A stretch of DNA of 64,000 nucleotides from Amphritea sp. 1_MG-2023 (GCF_030547545.1 NZ_JAUOQE010000004.1:84412-148411); one strand, 5' to 3'. Shown: positions 35,983 to 46,267, counted from the first letter of the stretch. A program made the numbers and translations. Notes: generated by a model not told the origin, from the letters alone.

Positions 35983-36414
35983 ATGGATGAACTACACGGC
36001 TATTATCTGGAAGACTTGGAAGTAGGTATGAGCGCTTCCTATGCCAAAACGATTGCCGAATCCGATGTTTACATGTTCGCAGGCATTTCTGGTGATAACA
36101 ATCCGATCCATGTGAATAGTGAATATGCCGCAACCACTCCGTTCAAGCAGCGTATCGTTCATGGCATGTTCTCAGCCGCACTGATATCAACCGTGGCAGG
36201 CACTCGACTACCCGGGCCTGGCGCCATTTATATTGATCAAACGATTAAATTTAAAGCCCCGGTTTACATGGGCGATACCGCCAAAGCCACCGGCACCATT
36301 GAAGAGATAGACGAGAAACGTCGGCGAGTAAAAATGCGCACCGATGTTCATGTCGGCGATAAGCTCGTGGCTACCGGTTATGGAACCTTCATGGTCGATC
36401 GACGCGACGCCTAA
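35983..36414 (+). CDS. phaJ: (R)-specific enoyl-CoA hydratase, MaoC/PhaJ type
   Basis: This is a 143-residue hot-dog-fold protein with the hydratase-2 signature FAGISGDNNPIHVNSEYA at 32-49. D38 and H43 match the catalytic Asp and His of PhaJ. Such enzymes hydrate trans-2-enoyl-CoA to (R)-3-hydroxyacyl-CoA and can feed fatty-acid beta-oxidation into polyhydroxyalkanoate synthesis. This fits the phasin 15 kb away. A general MaoC-like role is the alternative. AAGGA lies before ATG. It is monocistronic with its own terminator. Confidence 0.85.
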   Translation: MDELHGYYLEDLEVGMSASYAKTIAESDVYMFAGISGDNNPIHVNSEYAATTPFKQRIVHGMFSAALISTVAGTRLPGPGAIYIDQTIKFKAPVYMGDTAKATGTIEEIDEKRRRVKMRTDVHVGDKLVATGYGTFMVDRRDA

Positions 36415-36432
36415 AACGGTATAGCGTGATAC

Positions 36433-36460
36433 AAAAAAGCCTGCAGATGCAGGCTTTTTT
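36433..36460. terminator. Bidirectional Rho-independent terminator between phaJ and nadA
   Basis: AAAAAAGCCTGCA (36433-36445) pairs perfectly with TGCAGGCTTTTTT (36448-36460). It serves both convergent genes. Confidence 0.92.
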
Positions 36461-36476
36461 ATGAGTTATCGATCAT

Positions 36477-37526
36477 TCAACCATTTTGAGCAGAGAAATC
36501 CAGCATCCGCTGCAATGGACGGCGTGCATCATCAATTAACGCCTCATCCACAACGATTTCATCGCTACCATGCTCAAGCGCTTGAAGAACATTTTCAAGC
36601 CCATTCATCGCCATCCAAGGACAGTGAGCGCAACTACGGCACGTCGCACCCGAACCACCGGTGGGCGCTTCGATAAACTGCTTACCCGGTGCCGCCTGAT
36701 GCATCTTGTAGAAAATAGCCCGATCGGTGGCGACAATAAACTGCTTATTGGGTAACTCTCGCGCCGCATTGATAATCTGCGTTGTCGAGCCAACCACATC
36801 CGCTAATTCAACCACCGCATCCGGTGACTCGGGATGCACCAATACCGCCGCTTCAGGATAAACCTGTTTCAAATCAAGCAATCGCTGCGCCTTAAACTCC
36901 TCATGCACAATACAGGCAGCATCCCACATCAGCATCTCAATGCCGGTCTGCTTTTGCACGTAGGCACCCAAATGCTTATCTGGTGCCCAGATAATCTTTT
37001 TACCCTGCTCAGCGAGGTGCTCGACAACCTTCAAAGCGATACCCGACGTCACCACCCAATCAGCGCGCGCCTTAACCGCCGCCGATGTGTTAGCGTACAC
37101 CACGACCTCATGATCGGGATGGGCATCACAGAAGGCGGTGAATTCATCGGCAGGACAACCCAAATCGAGTGAGCAGTTTGCTTCCAGTGTCGGCATCAAA
37201 ACCCGTTTCTCAGGGTTGAGTATTTTCGCCGTTTCACCCATAAACTTAACACCGGCGACAAGCAGCGTTTTTGCCGGATGAGTATTACCAAAGCGAGCCA
37301 TTTCAAGTGAGTCAGAGACACAGCCACCGGTTTCATCCGCCAACTGCTGCAACACCTCATCCGTATAATAGTGCGCCACTAGGCAAGCATCCTTCTCGAT
37401 AAGAAGTTGCTTAATGCGCGCCTTATACTCTTCTTGTTGCTGCAGATTCATGGCATCAGGAAGATGTTCTTTGGCGAAATACTCCTGAACTAGGATACGA
37501 TCTGAAAGCTCTTCTTTATTCAACAT
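36477..37526 (-). CDS. nadA: Quinolinate synthase
   Basis: This is a 349-residue 4Fe-4S enzyme that makes quinolinate from iminoaspartate and dihydroxyacetone phosphate in NAD biosynthesis. C118 ([13 protein letters not shown]), C205 (DAACIVHEE) and the CxxCxxC at 296-302 ([11 protein letters not shown]) supply the cluster ligands as in E. coli NadA (347 residues). [14 protein letters not shown] at 51-64 is a typical substrate segment. ATG 37526 is preferred over TTG 37529. In Pseudomonas nadA sits next to the bepA block; here it follows queC by 185 bp. Confidence 0.95.
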   Translation of the reverse strand: MLNKEELSDRILVQEYFAKEHLPDAMNLQQQEEYKARIKQLLIEKDACLVAHYYTDEVLQQLADETGGCVSDSLEMARFGNTHPAKTLLVAGVKFMGETAKILNPEKRVLMPTLEANCSLDLGCPADEFTAFCDAHPDHEVVVYANTSAAVKARADWVVTSGIALKVVEHLAEQGKKIIWAPDKHLGAYVQKQTGIEMLMWDAACIVHEEFKAQRLLDLKQVYPEAAVLVHPESPDAVVELADVVGSTTQIINAARELPNKQFIVATDRAIFYKMHQAAPGKQFIEAPTGGSGATCRSCAHCPWMAMNGLENVLQALEHGSDEIVVDEALIDDARRPLQRMLDFSAQNG

Positions 37527-37711
37527 CAATAAATATTCTTAATCGGATAATGAAACAGTAACTGAATAGACACAAGCGAGTATTATACCATCACTATTGA
37601 TCAGAGCATGTTAATTCTATGCAAAGGCGATCGATAACTGACAAAAAGCAGCCATCTTATGGCCTTAGCGATGACGCCCTTTGTGAAAAGGGCTCTCTGC
37701 TACTCAAAAAA

Positions 37712-38404
37712 CTATGATTCTTTGACCACGTAACGGGTAGGATCACACACGCCGGCATCTTCAAACCCTTTAGCTCTCAAGCGGCAGCTATCACAGACAC
37801 CACAAGCCCGACCGTCATCGTCAGCCTGATAGCAGGACACCGTTAAACCATAATTGACGCCCAAACGAGTACCTTCCTGAATAATTTGCGCCTTGGTAAG
37901 ATCAATCAACGGGGTTTCAATGGTCAAACGCTCACCTTCAACGCCCGTTTTAGTCGCCAGATTAGCCATATGCTCAAAAGCAGCGATATATTCAGCGCGA
38001 CAATCAGGGTAACCGGAATAATCCACCGCATTGACGCCAATGAAGATATGTTGTGCGTGCAGCACTTCGGCCCACGCCAGCGCCAACGACATGAATACTG
38101 TATTGCGTGCCGGCACATAAGTTACCGGAATACCCTCTTCTTCATGATCAGGTACATCAATATTATTATCCGTCAGGGCTGAACCACCAAAATCCTCAAG
38201 ATTTAGCCTTATCACTCGATGCTCTTTCACATCAAGCGCAGCGGTTATACTTTTGGCGGCGGCCAACTCGGTTTGCGATCGCTGACCATAGTCAAAGCTC
38301 AGCACATAACAGTTAAAACCACGTTCAATCGCCATCGCTAGCGCAGTCGCGGAATCAAGGCCACCGGATAACAATACCACCGCATTGTTGGAACAAGTAC
38401 TCAT
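37712..38404 (-). CDS. queC: 7-cyano-7-deazaguanine (preQ0) synthase
   Basis: This is a 230-residue ATP-dependent enzyme of queuosine biosynthesis. The PP-loop is SGGLDS at 13-18, and C191, C201, C204 and C207 form the zinc site ([19 protein letters not shown]). It follows cpoB by 26 bp on the same strand. The usual neighbour queE, which makes the substrate carboxydeazaguanine, is missing here and must be elsewhere. Confidence 0.95.
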   Translation of the reverse strand: MSTCSNNAVVLLSGGLDSATALAMAIERGFNCYVLSFDYGQRSQTELAAAKSITAALDVKEHRVIRLNLEDFGGSALTDNNIDVPDHEEEGIPVTYVPARNTVFMSLALAWAEVLHAQHIFIGVNAVDYSGYPDCRAEYIAAFEHMANLATKTGVEGERLTIETPLIDLTKAQIIQEGTRLGVNYGLTVSCYQADDDGRACGVCDSCRLRAKGFEDAGVCDPTRYVVKES

Positions 38405-38430
38405 TGTAAAACCTTAAGAATGCTCAGATA

Positions 38431-39180
38431 TTATCGTTTAAGATAGTCTCGCGCCAAATTGGCTGCCGAACTATCAGGATAACCTGAGATAGTATTATTA
38501 AACATCTCTGTCGCGCTAGCTTGCTCACCCATCTGATGATAGATGACACCTAGCTTATAGGACGCATCGGCGGCTTTTCTGTGCTGCGGAAAGGTATTCA
38601 GCACTTCTTCAAACGCCACCTTAGCAGGGGCTAACTTTTGCTCAGCCAGATTGACTTCACCCACCCAATAATAGGCATTAGGTAATCGAGGACTATCAGG
38701 ATAAAGGGTAATAAACTGATCAAACGCTTCGAGTGCGGCAGTAAAGTCTTTATTGCGCACTAGACCAAATGCCTGCTGATACGCCTGCGCATCCGAAGGC
38801 GTGCTATCAGCGGCCGGCAAAGCGACCGAGGCTGACGTCGAAGCAGGCTGACCGGTGCTCAGGGTTGTCGATGAGGCCGTTCCAGCCGAAATACGTCGAT
38901 CTAAGTCACGATAACGATCACGTTGCTGCTGCTCCATCTGCCGCAGCTGATATTGCTGTTGCTCTACCATCCCTCGCAGGGAACGCACTTCATCCTGTAA
39001 CTGCTGCAACATCATCGCGGTATCAGTGTTGCCGCCACGATATTGCATCGCACCACTATTGATCGTCGATCGATTAGTGCCTTCATCAAGCTGTAACTCG
39101 ATCACCTGAACGGGATCAGCCGCAATGACACTGGCGCTTAATAGCATCAGTGCCGCTGCAGAGTGATATGCTTTTCGCAT
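38431..39180 (-). CDS. cpoB: Tol-Pal-associated periplasmic TPR protein CpoB (YbgF)
   Basis: This is a 249-residue protein that coordinates peptidoglycan synthesis with Tol-driven outer-membrane constriction. A signal peptide (about 1-21, ending SVIAADP) is followed by a trimerising coiled coil (about 55-95, LQDELRSLRGMVEQQQ-like heptads). TPR repeats from about 130 to the end contain AFGLVRNKDFTAALEAF, NAYYWVGEVNLAEQK and ASYKLGVIYHQMG. It is the last gene of the tol-pal cluster before queC. Confidence 0.92.
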   Translation of the reverse strand: MRKAYHSAAALMLLSASVIAADPVQVIELQLDEGTNRSTINSGAMQYRGGNTDTAMMLQQLQDEVRSLRGMVEQQQYQLRQMEQQQRDRYRDLDRRISAGTASSTTLSTGQPASTSASVALPAADSTPSDAQAYQQAFGLVRNKDFTAALEAFDQFITLYPDSPRLPNAYYWVGEVNLAEQKLAPAKVAFEEVLNTFPQHRKAADASYKLGVIYHQMGEQASATEMFNNTISGYPDSSAANLARDYLKR

Positions 39181-39201
39181 AGAGACTAAAACCTTACGCG
39201 A

Positions 39202-39717
39202 TTAATATTTCAGTTCTACCCGACGATTCTGCGCCCATGAACTATCATTATGACCCATAACAACGGGCTTCTCTTCGCCGAAGCTAACCAACTCGATCTG
39301 ACTGCTAGAAACACCATTAACCGTCAAGACACGCGCAATAGCTTGTGCACGACGTTCACCCAGCGCCATGTTGTACTCACGCGTACCACGCTCATCGGCA
39401 TGACCTTCGAGCACAACCGTAGCAGAGGGATTAGCAACCAAATATTTAGCATGGCCGCGTAACGCTGCAGCTGCTTCAGCTTTAACTTGAGTCTGATCGA
39501 AGTCAAAGTAGAAAATAGTCGCCAGGCTCTTCACATCACTCATCGATGTTCCAGACATAGCAGAGTCGGTAACAGATTGAGTCGTTGTCGTAGGAACGGC
39601 TGTTGTCGCGCCACCGCCCATCGTATCTGTATCTGTTGTGTTTGTCGTACTACAGCCCGCAGCCCAAACAACTGTCAGCGCTAAAGCAGTAGCTTTACCA
39701 AAATTCTTAGTACGCAT
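39202..39717 (-). CDS. pal: Peptidoglycan-associated lipoprotein Pal
   Basis: This is a 171-residue outer-membrane lipoprotein. The signal peptide ends at the lipobox WAAGC (Cys22). A Thr/Ser-rich linker follows (to about 60), then the OmpA-type peptidoglycan-binding domain with IFYFDFDQTQV, GHADERGTREYNMALGERRAQA and ENRRVELKY-like end. GGAG lies eight bases before ATG. The 196-bp gap before it (from tolB) allows a separate promoter. Confidence 0.95.
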   Translation of the reverse strand: MRTKNFGKATALALTVVWAAGCSTTNTTDTDTMGGGATTAVPTTTTQSVTDSAMSGTSMSDVKSLATIFYFDFDQTQVKAEAAAALRGHAKYLVANPSATVVLEGHADERGTREYNMALGERRAQAIARVLTVNGVSSSQIELVSFGEEKPVVMGHNDSSWAQNRRVELKY

Positions 39718-39913
39718 GAAATACTCCTAATAATTAGCCAATCATATGCGAAACAACCTTAATCTTGCTTAAAGTAAAGGTTGCTTCGTGCGAATGCAAT
39801 AGCCGCAATACAATCGATCAGCTTTTCTAACTAATTGATTTAACTTTGTAGGCTGACGCAGTCACCTTGTCACTCAACGGCGTCAATTGAAACAAGGACA
39901 GCCTCAAACAAGC

Positions 39914-41203
39914 TTATTGAAACGGCGACCAAGCAGGCTCTCGCACATCACCATCCGTCGATGGTAAACGAAACTTCACTCGCCCATCGAGTGATACTGC
40001 GGCCAACACTCCTCGATTACCCTCTTGGGTGGCATATAAAATAATACTGCCGTTTGGCGCAATCGTCGGTGATTCATCCATAAAGGTTTCGGTGAGCAGA
40101 TCCACTCGTCCGGTGCGCAAATCCTGCACCGCGATATGAAATGAGCCATTATTCTGATGCACCATCGCCAGAAAACGGCCATCCTGTGTTAAACGACCAC
40201 GCGCATTATATTGTCCCTCATAGGTTAGCCGAGTGACATCTCGGGTCGGCAGGTAGATTGAATAAATCTGCGGCTGACCGCCTCGATCTGAAGTATAAAT
40301 CAGCGATTGCCCATCCGGCGACCAAGATGGCTCGGTATCAATACCAAAGTGATGTGTAATACGCGTTAAGCGGCGCTGCTGTAAATCCAACACATAAACT
40401 TCTGGGTTGCCATCCTTAGACAGCACTAAAGCCAGCTTTTTGCCATCTGGCGACCAAGCAGGCGCACCATTTAAGCCACGGAACGACTGCACCTTTTCCC
40501 GCTTACCGGTCGCTAAATATTGAATATAAACCGCCGGTCGACCCGACTCAAAAGAAACATACGCAAGTTTAGATGAATCCTGCGACCAAGCCGGAGAGAG
40601 AATAGGCTCGTGTGATTCCAGAATTGTGCGCGGGTTATAACCATCGGAGTCCGCTAGCATCAAGCGATAACGATGCTTCGATGGCGCCAGCTGTTTAGCC
40701 GTGACATAGACAATACGCGTGGAAAATGCACCACGCACGCCGGTTAGCGCCTCAAAGACTTTATCACTAATATAGTGACCGACGGCACGCAGATTTTCTC
40801 GATTCGCTTTGATATCCTCACCGATAATACGCTCTTCTTTGAGAATATCGTAGAGCTCAAAGGCAACGTTCAACTGCCCTTCAGCCTCACTAATGCGTCC
40901 AATAACAACAAAGTCACTACCGCTGATGCGCCAATCCCGAAAATAAAGCGAGTTACGATCAGCAGGGAAGCTCAGCATATTATCCCGCGACATCACTTTA
41001 AACATGCCACTGCGGTACAGATCTTCATCGATCACCTTAGCAACATCATCGGGTAGCGCCTGATTACCACTCCAAGCAAAGGGGACTACGGCGATCGGCG
41101 TTGGTTCATCGACCCCTTGAGTAATTTCTACCGTCAACTCAGCTCGGGCGAACAAACTGAATAAACAAACAAATATAAAAATAAGGCTACGCTGCATACT
41201 CAT
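39914..41203 (-). CDS. tolB: Tol-Pal system protein TolB
   Basis: This is a 429-residue periplasmic protein. A signal peptide (about 1-21, FSLFARA) is followed by the N-terminal alpha/beta domain and a six-bladed beta-propeller. The blades carry repeats of the form SPAWSQDSSKLAYVSFE, APAWSPDGKKLALVLS and EPSWSPDGQSLIYTSD. It bridges TolA and Pal during division. Its ATG overlaps the tolA stop as TAATG. Confidence 0.95.
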   Translation of the reverse strand: MSMQRSLIFIFVCLFSLFARAELTVEITQGVDEPTPIAVVPFAWSGNQALPDDVAKVIDEDLYRSGMFKVMSRDNMLSFPADRNSLYFRDWRISGSDFVVIGRISEAEGQLNVAFELYDILKEERIIGEDIKANRENLRAVGHYISDKVFEALTGVRGAFSTRIVYVTAKQLAPSKHRYRLMLADSDGYNPRTILESHEPILSPAWSQDSSKLAYVSFESGRPAVYIQYLATGKREKVQSFRGLNGAPAWSPDGKKLALVLSKDGNPEVYVLDLQQRRLTRITHHFGIDTEPSWSPDGQSLIYTSDRGGQPQIYSIYLPTRDVTRLTYEGQYNARGRLTQDGRFLAMVHQNNGSFHIAVQDLRTGRVDLLTETFMDESPTIAPNGSIILYATQEGNRGVLAAVSLDGRVKFRLPSTDGDVREPAWSPFQ

Positions 41204-42120
41204 TACCTGCGAAGATCTGACGGATTATATTCAAGAGTTAGCTTTCTAAAATTTCTATCGAACAGTATCGGGTCCATTTTCTGTAACTCGCTAAAGCGAT
41301 CAACCCGCTTCACGGCCCGAATAGCACTGGCATCAAAATGCTCATCACCACTGCCGTTAACCACATAGACATTATCCACCTCCCCCGTTGGTAGCAGATG
41401 AAGCGACAACACCACTGTCATCCCATTCCGAGCACTCGGTGGTCGGCGCCAGTTATTCTCAATCTCCGCCGCGATATACTCAAGATAGCCTGCCGTTGCT
41501 TGCTGATCTTGTAACGCTTGCATCTCTTGTTCTTCAGCCGCGAGTGCCGCCGCTAAAGCTGCATCCCGCTGCTGTTGCGCTTGTCGTTCTCGTTGCTTAC
41601 GCTGCTCTTCAGCTTGCTGACGTTCGGCCGCTTGTTTAGCGTCCGCTTGACGACGCGCTTCTGCCTGCTGCTTAGCCGCTTCGGCCGCTTGTTTTTTCCT
41701 CAGCGCCTCGGCTTTTTCACGCGCCGCTTTTTGCTTAACGGCCTCGGCTTTTTTCTTAGCCTCAGCTTGCTTCAATGCCGCCGCCTTTTCACGGGCTTGC
41801 TGCTGCTTTTCTTCCGCCGCTTGCTTAAGCCGTTGCTGCTTAATCGCCTCCTGTTTGCGCTGCTCTTTTTTCAATGCTTCTTGTTTACGAGCATCCGCAC
41901 GTTGACGCGCATCGGCCTTCTTTTTCGCTTCTGCTTGCTGTTCACGCTGCTGCGCCTGCAACTGTGATTTAAGATCAACTATCTGCGCTTTAACATGCCG
42001 CGGTGTCAGCTGTTTTTTATCTTCAGCATAACCGAGCCAGCTATAAAAAAGCGCACTCAATATCACTGAATGAAGCAATAGCGCTAATAATGCAGGAAAC
42101 AAATAACTTCGAAAATTCAC
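41203..42120 (-). CDS. tolA: Tol-Pal system protein TolA
   Basis: This is a 305-residue protein: inner-membrane helix at about 8-28, a long Ala/Lys/Gln/Glu-rich helix (about 45-200, AEAKKKADARQRADARKQ-like) spanning the periplasm, and a C-terminal domain from about 205 with EIENNWRRPPSARNGMTVVL and NVYVVNGSGDEHFDASAIRAVKRV. The central helix DNA is low complexity and creates a long false frame on the other strand. It starts 7 bp after the tolR stop. Confidence 0.94.
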   Translation of the reverse strand: MNFRSYLFPALLALLLHSVILSALFYSWLGYAEDKKQLTPRHVKAQIVDLKSQLQAQQREQQAEAKKKADARQRADARKQEALKKEQRKQEAIKQQRLKQAAEEKQQQAREKAAALKQAEAKKKAEAVKQKAAREKAEALRKKQAAEAAKQQAEARRQADAKQAAERQQAEEQRKQRERQAQQQRDAALAAALAAEEQEMQALQDQQATAGYLEYIAAEIENNWRRPPSARNGMTVVLSLHLLPTGEVDNVYVVNGSGDEHFDASAIRAVKRVDRFSELQKMDPILFDRNFRKLTLEYNPSDLRR

Positions 42121-42127
42121 AATCTCA

Positions 42128-42544
42128 TTACTCGGTTACCAAGCCGACGCTTTCAGCACCCGCTTGCTGCAGAAGTGACATCAGCTGAATAACATGATCA
42201 TAGTCGACGCCCTTGTCACCCCGTACTAACAATAACTTATTGGGATTATTACTTAACACCTTAGCAACCCGCTCTGCGACAACCTCGCCCTCAATAGCTG
42301 CCAATGGGTCGCCGCCCACATCAATATAATAACGTCCCTGCTTATCAACCGTGACGATCAATGGCTCATTATCTTGAGTATCGACAGGATCGGAGCCTGC
42401 CTTGGGTAGCTGAACATCGACACCCTGCGTCAGCATCGGCGCTGTAATCATGAAGATGACCAACAACACCATCATCACGTCGATGTAAGGCACCACGTTA
42501 ATATCGGCATTCAGTTTACGTTTTTTTTTCACTCTGCGAATCAT
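42128..42544 (-). CDS. tolR: Tol-Pal system protein TolR
   Basis: This is a 138-residue ExbD/TolR-family protein. Residues 1-14 are basic and cytosolic, and one membrane helix spans about 22-42. Asp22 in VPYIDVMMVLLVIFMITAPML is the proton-pathway residue. A periplasmic dimer domain follows. It lies 19 bp after tolQ. Confidence 0.94.
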   Translation of the reverse strand: MIRRVKKKRKLNADINVVPYIDVMMVLLVIFMITAPMLTQGVDVQLPKAGSDPVDTQDNEPLIVTVDKQGRYYIDVGGDPLAAIEGEVVAERVAKVLSNNPNKLLLVRGDKGVDYDHVIQLMSLLQQAGAESVGLVTE

Positions 42545-42563
42545 AGTGGCGGCCCGTTACCGA

Positions 42564-43247
42564 TTAGCTTGAAGTGTGCACTCGACGATGCAAAACACTT
42601 GAAAATTCATCGGCAAACGTTTCGTAGCTATTCATCAGTGTTTCAGTTTTAGCCGAGAAACGGTTATACGCAATCACCGCGGGAATAGCGGCGAACAATC
42701 CAATAGCCGTGGCAATCAACGCCTCAGAAATACCCGGCGCAACAGAGGCTAAGGTTGCCTGATGAACATTTGCTAGACCGCGAAATGAATTCATAATCCC
42801 CCACACCGTACCAAACAAGCCGACGTAAGGGCTCGTTGATCCGACGGTAGCGAGAAATGGCAAATGCATCTCTAGCTTTTCTTCTTCGCGAGCCAACGCA
42901 ACACGCATGCTGCGCTGCGCACCTTCCATGATCGCATCTCGATGCTCGACACCCGACTGCTGACTCAACCGACTAAACTCTTTCAGCCCAGCACGGAAGA
43001 TATTTTCAGCCCCATTATCGCTATCCGGATCAGCATTCACCTCACGAAACAACTGACTCAGATCCACACCCGACCAGAAGCGATCCTCAAACAGTCGTAG
43101 CTTTTGTTGCGCCTGCCGCAAGACAAAGTGACGCTGAAAAATCATAACCCAAGACAACACTGACGCCAGCAATAACAACAACATGACTAACTGCACAACA
43201 AAGCTGGCATTAGCCACCAAGCTCCAGATTGACATTTTATCCGGCAC
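42564..43247 (-). CDS. tolQ: Tol-Pal system protein TolQ
   Basis: This is a 227-residue MotA/TolQ/ExbB proton-channel protein with three membrane helices (about 15-35, 130-155, 170-195). The conserved segment FGTVWGIMNSFRGLA leads into helix 2 and SEALIATAIGLFAAIPAVIAYN forms helix 3. The start is GTG 43247 with AGGGG eight bases upstream. An ATG four codons on is possible. Usually ybgC precedes tolQ; here it is absent and a DksA-like gene with its own terminator comes before. Confidence 0.94.
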   Translation of the reverse strand: MPDKMSIWSLVANASFVVQLVMLLLLLASVLSWVMIFQRHFVLRQAQQKLRLFEDRFWSGVDLSQLFREVNADPDSDNGAENIFRAGLKEFSRLSQQSGVEHRDAIMEGAQRSMRVALAREEEKLEMHLPFLATVGSTSPYVGLFGTVWGIMNSFRGLANVHQATLASVAPGISEALIATAIGLFAAIPAVIAYNRFSAKTETLMNSYETFADEFSSVLHRRVHTSS

Positions 43248-43446
43248 GTTTCTAACCCCTTGTAATGAAATCTGAAAAACTGACTCTGATAGTAGCGAGA
43301 TCAGCCTGCAAAATCTGCCCTTTTTCCAACAAAAATAATATTCGCGCCGATTAAAAATTAGTTAAGGCGCACGTGATACGACCACTCTACCAGCGTCCGA
43401 AGATTGGAGACAGCAAGCGTTTGAAAGTTCAATAAATAATAAATAA

Positions 43447-43472
43447 ATTAAAAAGCCGCCAGAAAGGCGGCT
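43447..43472 (-). terminator. Terminator after the DksA/TraR-like gene
   Basis: On the minus strand, AGCCGCC (43466-43472) pairs with GGCGGCT (43454-43460) around a five-base loop, followed by TTTT then an A/T tail. It separates this gene from tolQRAB. Confidence 0.8.
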
Positions 43473-43490
43473 GATGGCAAATCGACTCGC

Positions 43491-43892
43491 TTACAAAGAG
43501 CCTCCTTTACGGCGCAACTCCTCTTTAGACTGACAGGCAACACATAAAATAGCCGTTGGGTTAGCCATTAGGCGATTTAATTCAATCTCTTCAGCGCAAC
43601 TCTGACAATAACCATATTGACCGGCCTCTACTCGTGAGAGTGCATTTTGGCACTCGCGAATTTCCTCCTCAAGCTGCGTCATATGCGATAAACCTGTTTG
43701 CTGCAGTCCAACAACCGCTGAAGCCTCAGCACGATCCAGCACTTCAGTGCAACTTAACTGATTCTTCTCTTCCTGCTGATCTAAGCGCTCAGCATCAAGG
43801 TCTGCTTGTAACTGCTGCAAGAGAGTAACTAACTCACGTTTCAGATGCTTCAGCTGTGCTTCATTGATGCAACCGAGTTTCTTAGTGTTCAT
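43491..43892 (-). CDS. DksA/TraR family zinc-finger protein
   Basis: This is a 133-residue protein with an N-terminal coiled coil (about 10-85) and a C-terminal C4 zinc finger, YCQSCAEEIELNRLMANPTAILCVACQ, with C96, C99, C117 and C120. The coiled-coil tip reads D53-R-A-E56-A-S58, where true DksA has DxxDxA. It is therefore a DksA-like or TraR-like paralogue. It may bind the RNA polymerase secondary channel, but its ppGpp-type effect is unproven. It sits between ruvB and tolQ with its own terminator. Confidence 0.85.
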   Translation of the reverse strand: MNTKKLGCINEAQLKHLKRELVTLLQQLQADLDAERLDQQEEKNQLSCTEVLDRAEASAVVGLQQTGLSHMTQLEEEIRECQNALSRVEAGQYGYCQSCAEEIELNRLMANPTAILCVACQSKEELRRKGGSL

Positions 43893-43998
43893 AACTTAAC
43901 GCCCTAAACATTACTTTTTATGTTCATAAGCTAAAAGTTAAACCCTTCACTGTCACTCTGCGTTGATATAAATCAGTTATCCTCGACTGATCCCTATT

Positions 43999-45018
43999 CT
44001 ATTGATCTTGGTCAGGCAATTCGAGACCAAAGTGACGATAAGCGTTGTCTGTTACCACCCGCCCTCGCGGCGTACGCATCATGAATCCTTGCTGTATCAG
44101 ATAAGGCTCGAGCACATCTTCAATGGTGTCACGCTCTTCACTAATCGCCGCCGCTAAACTATCGACGCCTACCGGCCCACCACCAAATTTCTCAATCATG
44201 GCTAATAATAAGCGTCGATCCATATGATCAAACCCATGCTCATCAACATTCAACATGTTCAGCGCAAGATCCGCCATCGCTAACGAGATCCGCCCATCAC
44301 CTTTCACTTCGGCGTAATCTCTAGCACGACGCAACAAACGATTGGCAATACGGGGCGTTCCCCGAGCGCGGCGCGCAATCTCAAGCGCGCCCTCACGATC
44401 CACACCACTGCCGCCAGACAAGCGCGCCGACCGCTCGACAATAGCGGTCAAATCATCAATATTGTAAAACTCCAATCGTTGCACAATCCCAAAACGATCA
44501 CGTAGCGGCGAGGTCAGCAAGCCTGCTCGGGTTGTTGCCCCAACTAAGGTAAAAGGCGGTAGTTCCAATTTGATCGAGCGCGCCGCTGGCCCCTCGCCAA
44601 TCATAATATCGAGTTGATAATCCTCCATAGCGGGGTACAACACCTCTTCAACCGAGGCACTTAAACGATGAATCTCATCAATAAATAGCACATCCCCCGG
44701 CTCGAGATTGGTTAACATCGCCGCAAGATCTCCGGCTTTCTCAAGTACCGGCCCCGATGTCGACTTAATATTACATTCCATCTCGTTAGCAATAATGTTC
44801 GCCAACGTCGTCTTCCCCAGCCCCGGCGGACCAAAAATCAGTGTATGATCCAACGCCTCTTGTCGCTTCCGCGCGGCACCGATAAAGATCTCCATCTGCT
44901 CCTTGACTACCGGCTGACCCACATAATCCTGCAACGCTTTCGGACGTATAGCCCTATCCTGAACCTCCTCTTGTGGCGCAGCAACCACCGGAGTAACAAA
45001 GCGATCCGCTTCGATCAT
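43999..45018 (-). CDS. ruvB: Holliday junction branch-migration ATPase RuvB
   Basis: This is a 339-residue AAA+ motor. Walker A is GPPGLGKT at 63-70 and Walker B is [11 protein letters not shown] around 114-124. Sensor and arginine-finger region [18 protein letters not shown] follows, and the C-terminal winged helix contains [23 protein letters not shown]. It drives branch migration with RuvA. It starts 30 bp after ruvA. Confidence 0.96.
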   Translation of the reverse strand: MIEADRFVTPVVAAPQEEVQDRAIRPKALQDYVGQPVVKEQMEIFIGAARKRQEALDHTLIFGPPGLGKTTLANIIANEMECNIKSTSGPVLEKAGDLAAMLTNLEPGDVLFIDEIHRLSASVEEVLYPAMEDYQLDIMIGEGPAARSIKLELPPFTLVGATTRAGLLTSPLRDRFGIVQRLEFYNIDDLTAIVERSARLSGGSGVDREGALEIARRARGTPRIANRLLRRARDYAEVKGDGRISLAMADLALNMLNVDEHGFDHMDRRLLLAMIEKFGGGPVGVDSLAAAISEERDTIEDVLEPYLIQQGFMMRTPRGRVVTDNAYRHFGLELPDQDQ

Positions 45019-45048
45019 GACTGATACCCTATCATTAACATTGCCTTA

Positions 45049-45675
45049 CTATCCCTGCACCATACTTTTCAAAGCCGCACGAATAAGCTCTTCGCTGGAG
45101 GCTCCCGGCATTGATTTTTCCGCTTGAGCGATCGATTTACTCGCCTGCACTGGCTTATAACCCAAGGCAACCAAAGCACTTTCAGCCTCTGCTCGATTAT
45201 CCACTTGCATGACGGGCGCCGCACCACCGATATCATCGGTTAAGGTGAATTCGACTGCGTCATCAAACATAAAGTCTTTCAGCTTATCCTGCATCTCAAC
45301 GATCAAACGTTCAGCCGTTTTTTTGCCGACCCCCGGTAAACGCACTAACGCCACCGTATCCTGATGCTGCACTGACTGCACAAACTCATTCACACTAATA
45401 CCCGAGAGAATAGTCAAAGCCAGCTTAGGGCCGACACCATTCACTTTAATCAGTGTACGAAACAACGAACGTTCGCTGCGCTCATAAAAGCCATATAATA
45501 GCTGTGCATCTTCCCTAACGACCATATGCGTAAATAATGTGACCTGCCGCCCCACCTCTGGCAACTGATAAAACGTATTCATCGAGGCATCAACTTCATA
45601 GCCTACACCGTTGACATCAATCACCAGTTGCGGTGGATATTTCTCTAACAACTCACCTTTTAATCTTCCTATCAC
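45049..45675 (-). CDS. ruvA: Holliday junction DNA-binding protein RuvA
   Basis: This is a 208-residue protein. The N-terminal OB domain starts [16 protein letters not shown]. Two helix-hairpin-helix motifs follow, [20 protein letters not shown] and [24 protein letters not shown] flexible acidic linker leads to the RuvB-binding C-terminal domain from about 160 ([17 protein letters not shown]). It lies 76 bp after ruvC. Confidence 0.96.
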   Translation of the reverse strand: MIGRLKGELLEKYPPQLVIDVNGVGYEVDASMNTFYQLPEVGRQVTLFTHMVVREDAQLLYGFYERSERSLFRTLIKVNGVGPKLALTILSGISVNEFVQSVQHQDTVALVRLPGVGKKTAERLIVEMQDKLKDFMFDDAVEFTLTDDIGGAAPVMQVDNRAEAESALVALGYKPVQASKSIAQAEKSMPGASSEELIRAALKSMVQG

Positions 45676-45751
45676 GGTGCTTTTCTCTCTCTTTCGCCCT
45701 GATCATAGAGCTTAATTGCTATGCCTTGAGTAACAGAATCGCAGTTAACCT

Positions 45752-46267
45752 TCACCGCAAACGGCCTCCCCGACTAGATTTTGCCCCTGCCATCATAATC
45801 AGGCTACTGCGAGTATGCGCATGACAGAGCGCTATCGCCAATGCATCTGCCGCATCGGCTTGCGGAAGGCCTGGCAATTTAAGGATGGATTTAACCATAT
45901 GCTGCACTTGCGATTTATCCGCCGAGCCATTGCCCACCACCGCCTGCTTAACTTTGCGGGCCGCATATTCAGCCACCTCTAAGCCTTGATTAGCACCCGC
46001 CACAATTGCCACGCCACGAGCTTGACCCAACTTCAGTGCAGAATCAGGGTTACGGGCCATAAAGACCTGCTCTATCGCCATCTCTTGCGGACAAAACTGC
46101 TCGATAAGTTGCGTAACACCAGCATAGACCTGCGCTAAGCGTGTCGCTAACTCATCACCTTTCAGACGAATACAACCGCTAGCAACATACTCATTCTTGG
46201 CACCGATGCTATTGATAATACCGTAACCGGTAATCCGCGAACCCGGATCTATCCCCAAAATCAACAT
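45752..46267 (-). CDS. ruvC: Crossover junction endodeoxyribonuclease RuvC
   Basis: This 171-residue resolvase has an RNase H-like fold. The catalytic acidic residues are Asp7 in [14 protein letters not shown], Glu in [11 protein letters not shown] (about 66) and two Asp in [14 protein letters not shown] near 138-141. It is the first gene of ruvC-ruvA-ruvB. In Pseudomonas yebC lies between aspS and ruvC; here only 111 bp with a terminator separate them. Confidence 0.95.
   Translation of the reverse strand: MLILGIDPGSRITGYGIINSIGAKNEYVASGCIRLKGDELATRLAQVYAGVTQLIEQFCPQEMAIEQVFMARNPDSALKLGQARGVAIVAGANQGLEVAEYAARKVKQAVVGNGSADKSQVQHMVKSILKLPGLPQADAADALAIALCHAHTRSSLIMMAGAKSSRGGRLR

Noticed and set aside
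37675..37692. GCCCTTT/AAAGGGC hairpin after queC, considered as a terminator
   Set aside because: There is no T-run on either side in the transcription direction.
41575..41967. 130-codon plus-strand frame over tolA
   Set aside because: It is antisense to the low-complexity Ala/Lys region of tolA, which keeps stops rare on the other strand. The product is a Leu/Phe/Arg run with no family.
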